NCBI GenBank assembly: GCA_003255025.1
Contig: QANY01013250.1
Location: 1,845,023 to 1,909,022, forward strand
Direction of reading: 5' to 3'
DNA: 64,000 nucleotides
DNA from: Datisca glomerata
Taxonomy: Eukaryota > Streptophyta > Magnoliopsida > Cucurbitales > Datiscaceae
The translations under genes were made by a program, and so were the position numbers. A model generated the notes under the pieces. The model was given only the letters and a program-made list of their open reading frames with translations, was not told the origin of the DNA and did not search any database. Positions 44,267 through 55,200 of the stretch are shown here, in pieces. Within the stretch, counting starts at the first letter, position 1. Each line of letters begins with the position of its first letter.

Positions 44267-44616
44267 TAGCGATATTACGTCTTGTCCAAAGTATGTCATT
44301 ATTGTTTTCGAGTTGCATTATGAAGGTTGATCCAGACACCCCCATGGTAAACCTACGAGGTGACATCAAATGATGATACCATGGAGATAGCACCCCATGG
44401 TGCTGCCATGCGGACGACACCCCACGAGTACCTTAGGGACGGCACCCATGAGTGCTACCTCAGTGGCAAAACCCCATGGTGCACCTCGCTAGTGGCATTC
44501 CATGATGCATTTCAGCGGCGACACTCCATGGTGCATCCTTGAGGAATACACTCCCGATGCCATAAAAATTACATTTTGCAGGGAGTCAATGTTGAGGTCG
44601 TCAACCCTCATGTACA
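44267..44616 (-). repeat. 5' LTR of the Tat element, second part
   Basis: Resumes with TAGCG (duplicated) and aligns with 17132-17489, including the CTCCATGGTGCA short repeats. It ends CCCTCATGTACA, followed by the ACATG duplication. Confidence 0.92.
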
Positions 44617-44634
44617 ACATGCACATATAAACAA

Positions 44635-45549
44635 GAGAAAACTATAAATTACACCATTGAACTATGTAGTTGCCGTCATTCATAAATTTGAACTATAATT
44701 TCCATAATTTATAATCCTAACTTTACGCTTTGCATTGAAAACTAACATTTCATCTATTTCGATGTAAAAGAGCGGTTAATTACCATCAAAACAAAATGGT
44801 GTCATTTTAATTTGAGAAAATTGATGGTAATTTGGGAAGAAGGAGAGGAAGAAGAAAGAGAACATTTACGAAACAAAGCAGATGGAAAAGGTGCGTAGAG
44901 TTTGGTAGCATGGTATGCGAAGGTGGGAAGGCGGCGAGAGTGAGATTGTTGAACTAATCGTCTCGGCATTTTGTGGGCTTTATTTGAAACTAGGTAGTTT
45001 ATTTTAGTCTCTTTTTAATTTGAGAAAATTGAACACTTGGAGGACTACGCAGACCAACCTTCTTCTCCTCCACCGTCCGCTACAATCTCCATCGACCGCT
45101 CCGGCGTTCATCACCCACCTAGTACTCTCATGCCACCTATTCTATTAGTGGAATTTTGATTTTGTATATCAAGCTCTATGAGAATTTGTGATTTTTTTGT
45201 CGGTGAATATCAGTGCATTCCCATAAGCCTTCTTCGGACACCGAGCTGTGATTTTAGCTGAAATTCTTAGCTTTTAATAACCTCTTTAATCTAGAATGAA
45301 ATTTCCATTTTCTGGAATAAGAGGGTGGTTTTGTGGGTTTTGTTTGAAACCGTATTTTTATTGTAGGCCTCTTTTAAATTTCAGAAAATTGAAACGATGA
45401 TGTTTCGATGGTAATTAACGGCTATGTTACATCAAATAGACGGTTTTGAATGTAAAAGATAACATTAGCATTATAAATGACGGAAATTATAGTTCTTGAT
45501 TATAAATGACGAAAACTTCATAATTAAGGGTATAATTTTTAGTTCTCTC
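44635..45549. mobile_element. Second Mutator-like element, non-autonomous
   Basis: Terminal inverted repeats of about 180-200 bp: left end GAGAAAACTATAAATTACAC, right end reverse-complemented GAGAGAACTAAAAATTATAC, sharing the inner block CGGTTAATTACCATC/GCCGTTAATTACCATC. The flanks TATAAACAA (44626-44634) and TATAAATAA (45550-45558) are a 9-bp target duplication with one change. The 500-bp centre is GC-richer than the ends, without a transposase, and may be captured host sequence. Confidence 0.8.
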
Positions 45550-45558
45550 TATAAATAA

Positions 45559-47678
45559 TGTATGTATGTATAAATCTTACGTATATAAATATAAATAACA
45601 ATTCATTTAACATGAATACATAAGAGTTTAAGTGAAGCATAGTTGAGGCTTTGAGAGCCAATATTCACGGACGATGTTGAGAGTGAGCAAAGTGTCACCT
45701 ACTATAATGGCTTCCATTTTATATGATTTCATATTTGAAAAAAAAAAAGATTTTGATTCCTCATGGATTTTCTCCCGGTTGTCGGGACCAGCATAAATAT
45801 ATTATTTACAAATTCCTTACTTAAAAAATATGGAATAATAGATAATATACATAATATATAAACCATAAAATCAGGCGAAGCTCGTCCGTAGTAGTACCGT
45901 TGGGGTGGTCCAAATTTCATTCACTACCAGAAATGTTTCGTTACTTTAAAATCAGGTAAGTTCTTATGTGTATACTCTCATTTAATATGATAAAAATTAT
46001 ATTCTATGTTTTTTTTAAAAAATCCCGAAACTAACTAACTAAGACCACGTGGCCAAACTAAGCATAAGGAGGCAATTGCCCTTATTTAGACCTTATTCAT
46101 GCCGTTCTTCTTATACTCAAGTCGGTATAGTTCGAGTTATTTAAAAATTGATTTGACTTCTAGTTTGTTGTAATCAAGTTCTGATTATTTTCGTATATTT
46201 ATTTTACGTTTAATAACAAGCAAAGTATTCTTTAGTCAATATCTAACCTTGTATTTGCTTTTCGTACTTCAATAAAATTTATTGATTTCTCCTTTTAATT
46301 ACTTTCCTTGAACTTACTTACTCATCTAAAATTTTAGTGACCATAGTATTTTAGAATCTTAGAAAAGATTTGTTCTCTATTCTTTAATATTTAGCTTGCT
46401 GGGTGCTGGAATAGATTAAACAACATACAAGTTGACTTTAGATCGAGAATAACAAGGACTAAGAAGGAGAGTGTTGGTTTGATTAGACAAAGATGTAGGG
46501 TCATTTATCAATGAAGAATCTTCGGGGAATTAGCTTCCTGATCCTAATAAAATCGTCCCTTTAATATAAATTAATATTTATCACAAATTCAATCATCATA
46601 TAATAATTTAAAATACATATTAATACAAATTAATATTTATCACCAACTGCCTCATGGGTAAGAGAGTCGATTTCTCGAGGAGGCCATTTCAAGGGATGTG
46701 GAGCGGTTGGAAATACAATGACAGAGTAGAAGTTACATCTAAACCGCTCAATCAGATCTCAACAGTCCAATCCGCTCTTAAAAATCAGAAAAAGAAGTTC
46801 AGAAACAAAATTTTCTTTTACAATTCGACTTGAACCGTTCAGATCAAATCAAAAGGACTCACGCCCGACCAACTGCTCCTGCGACGTTCAGAGAAATCCG
46901 ATTCCCATTCAAGAGGAACCAAGTTCAGGCGGCCCCCATCTCCACAAAAAGAAATAAAAGAGAAAGGACACAGCTTTAATTGTATGGTCCTTGCTTGCTA
47001 CTGTTTCTGGAACAGTCTTTTCATTCCCTTTTTCGGTACTTCCAGGTACAGTTCGAGATTCTTTTTTTGCCCAACCGACCTTCGTATCTTCTGGAATCTT
47101 TACATATTTGAGTTCTTCTTACTTCTTCGATTTCTTTCTCTCTTTATTTCATGCATTTGTTGACTTTTTTCTTCTCATCTGAGGTCGAAATCAAATTTGT
47201 TCTGTAAAACGAAGTGTAGTTTTTACTTCAATTTAGTCATCGAGTGAAGTGTTTTCGGAATCCATTTCCTTAGTTTCTTTTGGGTAAAGTGGGATCTGAT
47301 TCTGCGATTAGCACTGATGCTTGATGATTAGATTTGTTTATATTACTCTGACTCATAATGTTTTCGTAAATTAATGGGACCCCTAATTTCGATGTTGACA
47401 TTTCTATATTAAATTACTCTTTTTCTTAATGCCAACTTTTGATTGCTGAAAGTTAACCGATTTGGAATCCGGTGGCAATTTGTTTTCTGAAGTATTCAAC
47501 TTCAAGATTCGTATCATTGAAGACGCTTCTTTAGTTTGGTCAGATTAGGGTTCCAAGACGACAGACTAGCGGCCGAGAAACTCTTCTTGCATATTTTTAA
47601 GCCGGCAGAAGTTCGATTTGTAATCTGAAATGTGTAATATTTAGCGGTATAAGATCTGTACTGTGGACTGTGGTAATC
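45559..47678 (+). other. Upstream region and 5' UTR of the NLP gene
   Basis: About 2.1 kb. The part to about 46,900 is AT-rich spacer with no gene seen. From about 46,950 the pyrimidine-rich, GC-moderate sequence resembles a 5' UTR; a possible 5' intron starts at about 47,045 (CTTCCAG/GTACAG), but neither the start of transcription nor the exon edges can be fixed. The frame at 46991-47182 is Phe/Ser-rich and not a gene. Confidence 0.4.
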
Positions 47679-50600
47679 ATGGGCGATGGAATATTGTCAC
47701 CAGCTACAACGACGGGCAATCCATTTGATTTTTTTATGGATTTTGACTACATCGATGAATTACTCTTAGAAGGTTGTTGGTTGGGGACAACAGATGGATC
47801 TGAATTCCCTCGTCAGATTCCATCAAATACAAGCGCCTTGTTTGACCCATCCTTCGGATGGGCTGCTACTGCTATGGAGACGAATGGTAATATGAACATG
47901 AACCCAACTCAGAATGATGATCATGAAGAGGGAGGAAGACCATTTTTAAATGAACCCCATGTGAATAATACTGAAAAGGCTTTGTCATTGAATGAATATA
48001 TGGATGATGTAGCTGGGTGCTCTAGCCAATCAGAGAAGTATACAGTTGAAGGTTTTTCTGATATGGGAAGAAGGTGGTGGATTGGACCAAGGGCATATCC
48101 TGGTCCTGCATCTTCTGTGATTGATAGATTAATTTGGGCAATTGGGTCCGTTAAAGATTCTGAAAGAGATAAAGATATGCTCGTTCAAGTATGGGTCCCT
48201 GAAAATAGAGGAGTTAGACGAGTTCTAGCAACTAGTGACCTACCGTTCTCGGTGAATACCAGTTGTCAAAGGCTTGCAAGGTACAGGGATATATCTGTGA
48301 ACTATCAGTTTTCAGCAGAAGAGGATTGTAAGGAGGCGGTGGGATTACCCAGTCGGGTTTTCTTGGGTAAGGTTCCTGAGTGGACTCCTGATGTTCAATT
48401 CTTTAGAAGCGATGAGTACGCACGAGTTGATTACGCTCAAGAATATGGTGTACGAGGAACTCTTGCTCTCCCTGTCTTTGAGCGAGGCAGTAGAACCTGC
48501 TTGGGTGTCATAGAAGTTGTCCTGACTACTCAGCAGATCAAGTACAATTCAGAGCTTAAAATCATGTGCAAGGCACTTGAGGTTAGCTTCTTTTGGTTAC
48601 AAATTCTTGTTCTTATTCTTCATATTTGGATCCTCCATCCAGGCTTTCTAAATCAGTTTGCTGGTGGTTTTTGACCTGCCCTTTGAAAATCTCATAAAAA
48701 CCACCGAGTTTCACACAGCTTTAATGTTGTTGGTAAGCAACTGAAAGTAGCTGATGGGATTATTTGTCCCATGTCCTCAGGAAGTCTATGTCTGCTTATT
48801 GTAAAACTTCTTGTTATATTAACATCTGACATTGACATAAATGGGATCAACTCTTTTAGACTCCTAATTATTGTAGTATCCCTAGTATGAGATTGTGGTT
48901 TATCATGTACACAATCCCAGCACTCTTTTGCTCATATTTGCTTCTGTGTAGTTGGCAACGCACCACAAGCTTATCGGTAAGGATATTTTCTGAATCGATG
49001 CTTTAAACGAGCTGAAAAACAAAAAGACCATACATTTGTCTCATTTTAAATCTGATATCATAAACCAACTTTGCATATGAATATCTTTTATGACACTAGA
49101 AACATGACTTGTGGAGAGTTAACATTCATTGAATCTAGTCATGCTAAAATGTTCCATCCACATAAAACAGTTTTATCCAGAAATGCTTCTTCTAGTTACA
49201 GATCCTGGTGATTTTTTATGTGAGTCCTCATCATCAATGAAAAACCCAAGAAACTGTGAGGCTTGCGATCTAGCGATGTAGCTTCATCATGAAACTTCCT
49301 GGTCTAGACCCGTACAGGGGATAATTTATTTTAACTTAGTTCAGTTTGAAATCAAGTGGGTCTTGTCTAAATTCTGTCTTCCTGATTGTGATAACACGGT
49401 GCAGGCTGTTGATCTCAGCAGTTCTACCATTTTGAGCTCTCCAAATGTAAAGGTAATGGAATAATAATCAAGAAAAAAACCAACTTATCACTTAACAACT
49501 GTCACTTTTTACATTTGATGTCATACATTCATTTTCAGCAGGCACTTAATAGGTCCTACCAAGCTGTATTACCAGAGATTCTAGAGATTTTGAGGTTTGC
49601 TTGTGAAACACATAAATTGCCCTTAGCGCAAACTTGGGTTTCATGTCTCCAGCAAGGTAGAGAGGGTTGCCGGCATTCTGAGGAGAACTACATTAACTGT
49701 ATATCTACTGTGGATCAGGCATGCTATGTAGCCGATCCTCATTTTCAGAGTTTTCACGAGGTGTGCTCTGAGCATCATTTATTAAAAGGTCAAGGAGTTG
49801 CTGGGGAAGCATTTATGGCAAATGGACCGATCTTCTTAAATGACATTACATCCTTTGGGAACACAGAATATCCATTATCTCACCATGCTAGGATGTTTGA
49901 ATTGCATGCGGCTGTTGCAATTCGTCTTAGAAGTATTCATACCAGTAAAGCTGATTTTGTTTTGGAGTTCTTCTTGCCCGTCGATTGTATAGATCCTGAA
50001 AAACAAAAAAAGATGCTTCAATCACTCTCCATCATTATACAAGAGTCATGCAAGAGCTTGCGTGTCATAACAGATGGGGAGCTTAGGGAAGAAACTAGTT
50101 TGCTACTTGATAGACGAGAACTAGAAGCAAATGTAAATGATGCTCCGTTAGACAAGAATCCTGAGACTGCCTCTGTTATGCACATACAAGAACATGGTGG
50201 CGGTGCTGTACCGTTTTCCCCGGACAAAAAACCAGAAGTCTTGACAGAGGATTCTCCTGGTTTTCAACTACAACAACAAAACACCAACTTTAAAGGATTT
50301 GTCGAGTCCATTGAAGAAGAGTGTTCTACCTTTTGTGAGGGTAGCTTGTCGAATGCGAGTATGGGTAAAACAGGAGAGAAGAAGCGTGTGAAGGCTGAAA
50401 AAACCATCACTTTACAAGTTCTTCGGCAACACTTTGCTGGTAGCCTGAAAGACGCTGCAAAGAGCCTTGGTGGTATGCAATATTTCAAAAATCTCATTTT
50501 CATTTGACATTTGAACCCCGCACTGCGTATAATTACAACAAAAGAGTGCTAATAGATTGTTCATAATTGTGTGTTCATGAAAGTACAATGCACACATATA

Positions 50601-51501
50601 TGTTGTTTTAGTCCTTAATTTGCCTTCTTATTCTTTAGTTTGCCCCACGACATTGAAACGAATATGCCGACAGCACGGGATTACACGCTGGCCTTCAAGA
50701 AAAATCAAGAAGGTTGGTCACTCATTGCAGAAACTCCAACTTGTGATAGATTCAGTTCAAGGTTCCTCTGCTTCTTTTCAAATAGGTTCTTTATATACAA
50801 ATTTCTCAGACCTGGCCTCCCCAAATTTATCACGAACGAGCCCGTTTTCAACTTCAGTGAAGGGTGATCATCAGACAGCATCAAACATTCAGCAAGACGG
50901 TAGTATGATTAATGCTCGAACTGCTGCATCGAAATCTCTATCCTCTTCGGGCAGTCAGAGTTCTAGTTCAAGCCAATGCTGTTCCAGCAGAGCACAGCAA
51001 AACCATCCCCATTGGAATGATATCGAAGATCGAGTGGTTGGAGAAAATTCTGGTGTTGGTCAGTTAAAGAGAGCCAGAAGTGAAGCAGAGCAGAATACCA
51101 CAAATCAAGGACTGGAAAATCGCCTGCTGAGATGCCAGAGCCATAAAGCTCTCTGTGAACGCCCAAGTCCTGAGAACCTTGTTCAGATATCCAAAAGTAG
51201 TGGGAGATTATCTGAAGAAGAGGACGTCCAGAGAGTAAAAGTCATATATGAAGATGAGAAAATCAGATTCCGTATGGCTAACAGCTGGGGATTCAAAGAT
51301 TTGCTAATGGAAATTGCAAGGCGGTTTAGTATACAAGATATAGGCAAATTTGACATCAAATACTTGGATGATGATTCTGAATGGGTGTTATTAACTTGTG
51401 ATGCTGATTTGGAGGAGTGTATTGATGTGTATAGATCATCACTGAGCCAAACGATTAAACTCTCCATCCAGCTTGCTCGTCATCATGCCAGAAGTCTCTA
51501 G
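47679..51501 (+). CDS. NLP4: NIN-like protein (NLP) transcription factor, NLP4/5-like
   Basis: Nuclear transcription factor of the nitrate response: NLPs bind nitrate-responsive elements through RWP-RK. Exons 47679-48581, 49405-49452, 49539-50472 and 50639-51501 join to 915 residues (family usually 850-960). The start is the ATG in CATGGGCGATGG; the frame is open slightly upstream but has no earlier ATG. Residues 1-60 hold FMDFDYIDELLLEGCWLGTT, as in NLP4/NLP5. GAF-like nitrate-response region, about 110-500: RRWWIGPRAYPGPASSVIDR, FLGKVPEWTPDV, FACETHKLPLAQTWVSC. RWP-RK, about 605-665: KTITLQVLRQHFAGSLKDAA, then RWPSRKIKKVGHSLQKL; an intron splits it between exons 3 and 4. PB1, about 827-907: RVKVIYEDEK and the acidic DIKYLDDDSEWVLLTCDAD for partner binding. 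Intact. Paralogue number is from memory. Confidence 0.95.
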
Positions 51502-52218
51502 TCAGTTGATTACTTAAAATGGAATTCAATCCTTCACTCATTTTTTGACTAAGATGCTATGATGAGCAGCTAATGAAACCTTGTAATGGTTGTGAAATGC
51601 GGTAGACAGAGAAGTCAAGGTGAAGATACCAGTAGGTTGATAGTTTGGATCAAAATTATCTCCAGAAAGATGTATGAACACTTCATGCTATTTCCGCAAA
51701 TCATTGTCTTGATGATCTGATACGATATGGAAAAATTAATGTAGCAAGGCTTTTAGATTTGGTTTTTTTTCCAACTCCAATTGCAAGCTGTTCTGTGTAA
51801 CATGGCCTCTAGCTAGCTAATGTAAATTTGTATTCTTATTATTGATTGATATTAAGTCAACCCCTTAATCCTAAAGTTGAGGGGAAAAAGAGATTATATG
51901 CAGATTGTTAGCTACTCGGATATTGTTAACGCGGATTTGTTATTGTTTATAATTCTTTTTGACACACAAATGTGTATTTTTACAAGTCAATGGAAGCTAT
52001 TTAAGGGCAAATATAATATGTAATCAACGCGTAGTGTTATTAGTGACATTATATGCTGTCCTCAATAAAGAGACTTTTTTTTTATCATTTACTTGTACTT
52101 TTAGGAGCTAAAACTTTCATATAATTTATCTCTGTGACATTGTGAATGTAGTTATCGTTATGATACACCTCATTTAAGGGGAAAAAAACAAAAGAGAAAA
52201 AAGATGGACTAGCTAAAG
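51502..52218. other. Tail-to-tail spacer between NLP and NPC1
   Basis: About 717 bp holding both 3' UTRs. A CAATAAAGAG at about 52062 could be a plus-strand polyadenylation signal. No frame of note. Confidence 0.5.
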
Positions 52219-55200
52219 TTATCGAGATGAAACAGATGGTCGATCTTCTTGCTGCTCGATAAGTACACATCTAGAAGGTGGCCCAAACATGCTCAAAACT
52301 ACCTGCAATCAGAAACGTCATCCAATGCTTGAAAGACTCACAACTACTACGTGCACCTTAGAAAAAATCGTAAAATCTCAATGAAGAGGGCATTGCAATC
52401 TACATTAAGTGCGGGAAAGTTCCAACGTACCGGTAAAAACACGAGACCATGCAGGAAACCAAGAAGAACCAGTGCCAAGTACATTTGGAAGTAGTAAACC
52501 TGCAAAACATCAAGCGAAGGTTATAAAAAGACGAAGGACAACCAGTGTCAACGTTAGAGAAAACTACAAAATAGAACAAATACCACAAAAACTTCGGTTC
52601 TTGAGAAGCAAAGCACAATCACCCCAACTAGTTTCGTTAGCGTAATTCCACTGCAATCGACACATATATAAACAGCATTACTACAACTAAATATTGCAGA
52701 AAATCCGGTGTAGAGCATGTATAGGTATAATCCACTTTCCCTAGGGAGAAATTGTTCACCAAACTAATTCAGACGATAATTTTATCTCACTGAATTAGCA
52801 TCACTACTTTAAATCGCTTCCAGCTCCAGGTTGTGTAACTCAATTTTCCAGGATACATACACCAGTTTTATAGGGGAAGAGAACGGGGAGGAAAAAACCT
52901 GAAGACTGATGCTCCCATTGTGCTTAGAGCTGTCTTCGTGCGTTGGTCTCTGTCTCCACTACTTACCTGCGCAAATTAATATGTAAAAAATCATTGATCG
53001 AAAATGATTCAAATGTAACCAACCTAATATAACATCTAGAAAAGGTCCCAAGATTCAGAGGGGAGGCTTGTCAATTGTCACACATGAACTGCATCATTAA
53101 AAAGAGAAAAATTCAAGGATAGACCCTTAGAAAAGAAAAAAAAATGAAATTTAGACCTTAAAATTTTTTTAATTGAACTTGTTGTCTGTTAGATCATGGT
53201 CTAGTTTTGCTAGACAATGGTCTAGCAAATGTTAACCTTAACGTCAAAATGCTGGATGATAAATAGTCTAGAGGAAATTTTTTACTAGACCATGATTTAG
53301 TAAGTAGTAAGTTAGTCTTTTCTCCTATGAAAAATACCACATTTCGTTAAAAAGTCAAAGGCAATTTCATTTTTTTTTTCCATTTCACGGGGGTCCGTCC
53401 AGGGCAAATTTTCTAACAAAGATTTGACTAGAGAATTATTGGTAAGCCAATGACGTAATTCTAACCAAAAGAGGTGTAAAAAACTAAAAGGAGGGTAGTG
53501 AATAATTCAGATAAGATACTGACTGAGAAAGCATGAGTCATATGGACACAGAACTCAACACCAATGCCCACAGACATAACAAGGTTGACAACAGAAATTG
53601 CATTCATTTGGATTCCCAAAATCGCCATCACACCCTGCAGAATACCAACTTTCAGCGAAAAGTTTGGATCACTTACCAAATCAACTTATTCCAAACTACA
53701 TAAATTTTTAATTGTCAAAGAGAAAGGTACCAAGAGATCCACAATGATCATCGCTAGTACCAATAGAATAATTGCTGAACTCCATAAACTACAAGTTATA
53801 AAAGAAGATTGCTCAAACAATCAGTACATGGAGAATAAATAAAGACTTTGATAGTCAATTTATAATGATCCAAAATAGGAAATTGAAATTCGACAAAAAA
53901 TGATACCAACCTACACGTGATAATCAGACAAACAACAAACACAGCACCTGTCAGAACATGATATAGATTTGATTAGTGCTATCTAGAAAATCAATCTCTG
54001 GACAATGGCAATAAACCACTAAAAATGAAAAAGAAGGAAAATATGATATCTTTGAAATATATGCTACCAATCAAAATTTTGTCTCTTAGAAGGATAGCAG
54101 ATAATTGTAAAATATCAGATAGCTTTCACACTAGCTTTTGATTTTCAGATTTCTTCATGCTATACCTCCTTATATATTGAAGTACAGAATGTCATACAAT
54201 AAAATTATTGCATAGTCAGTTCTTCAATAAAAGATCTCTCAAAATTTACTAACCAATAGCTATTGCGAGGTTGATCAATGCTGTCCTCCATATATTGAGG
54301 TATTGTTCAAAAAACATATAAAACACCGAGTACGGGAAAATCTCAATCTGTGCAGAGATGAAATGTCAATTAATGGAAAGAACACACTCAATTCTCCATA
54401 GGTCTAGAAATGATGAGAACTTGATAGTAGCATATTGAGATGAACCATATATCATCCACAATTCTAGGAGGTAAGTCAAATAGACACATATACAACCAAG
54501 GAATAGGCAGAATATACCTTCAAAGAATCAGATACTCTTTCGCTGAACTCTCGAGTAGCCCTCATTGAATTCACATAGTCACCCTTAAAAGAAGAAACGT
54601 AATCAAATCATTTAGAGGACTTCTAAATTACGAAGAAAAAAAGGAGGAGAAATTCATCCTACCTGCTTATTCAATGGAGTGTGATAAGTACGGAAAGAAG
54701 ATGCTTGAATTATACCATTTTCATAACCTGATGACCAAAATTTGGTTATTTGACTCCAACAATTCTTTTTTGTTGTTTTGAAACATCATATTATCACATG
54801 ACCCTCAACAACTGCTGAAAGTAAAGTTTGAATGACAAACAAAAATGTCAATTCTGCAAACCTTGAAGTTCAACACTACTTGTGTACGCTCCATGGCCAC
54901 CTTTAGCACAGTCTGCGGAGGGTAGAGCACTGAGGAACCACGGAAGTTTCTCCCTAAACTGTGTAGTAGACGGCCGGTCATTTTGCAGATCTGAGTAACG
55001 GAAGCACTGAAAAAGTTCCAAGTTGTTAGTGGTTGAGTTAAGACAGCTCAATTGGAAATGAGAAAACTGCTGCCTTGAACTGACTCCCTGAAGGACAATG
55101 AGGCAGCAATTCCACACACCAAGAAAAAATCTTCAATATCAAATACTACCGTTGTACAATCTTTGCATACTCCGCCCAAGCCACAAGTACCATCACTTGA

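Larger units (their letters stand above)
16459..44616 (-). mobile_element. Ty3/gypsy LTR retrotransposon, Tat lineage, interrupted by a copia element
   Basis: Read on the minus strand. LTRs begin TGCAAATACAAGG (left) or TGTAGATGCAAGG (right) and end CCCTCATGTACA. The 5-bp duplication ACATG flanks both ends (16454-16458 and 44617-44621). Without the nested copia (30909-44266) it measures about 14.8 kb. Order in its own direction: 5' LTR, primer site, gag, protease, RT, RNase H, duplicated zinc-finger linker, integrase, tandem repeats, an antisense gene, polypurine tract, 3' LTR. The YMDDLLVKS RT loop, the protease-region HVLFGRPWIHDHECVPSTLHQ-type phrase and the extra antisense gene point to the Tat group. 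All coding parts are damaged. Confidence 0.9.

Noticed and set aside
46991..47182. Small secreted or membrane protein upstream of NLP
   Set aside because: Phe/Ser-rich translation of pyrimidine-rich 5' UTR-like DNA, with no conserved features.
47670..47678. Start of the NLP protein nine bases upstream
   Set aside because: The upstream codon is GTG; the first ATG in frame is at 47679 and fits plant start usage.
50640..50867. Second protein overlapping NLP exon 4
   Set aside because: Out-of-frame shadow of the RWP-RK exon; the main frame carries the domain.
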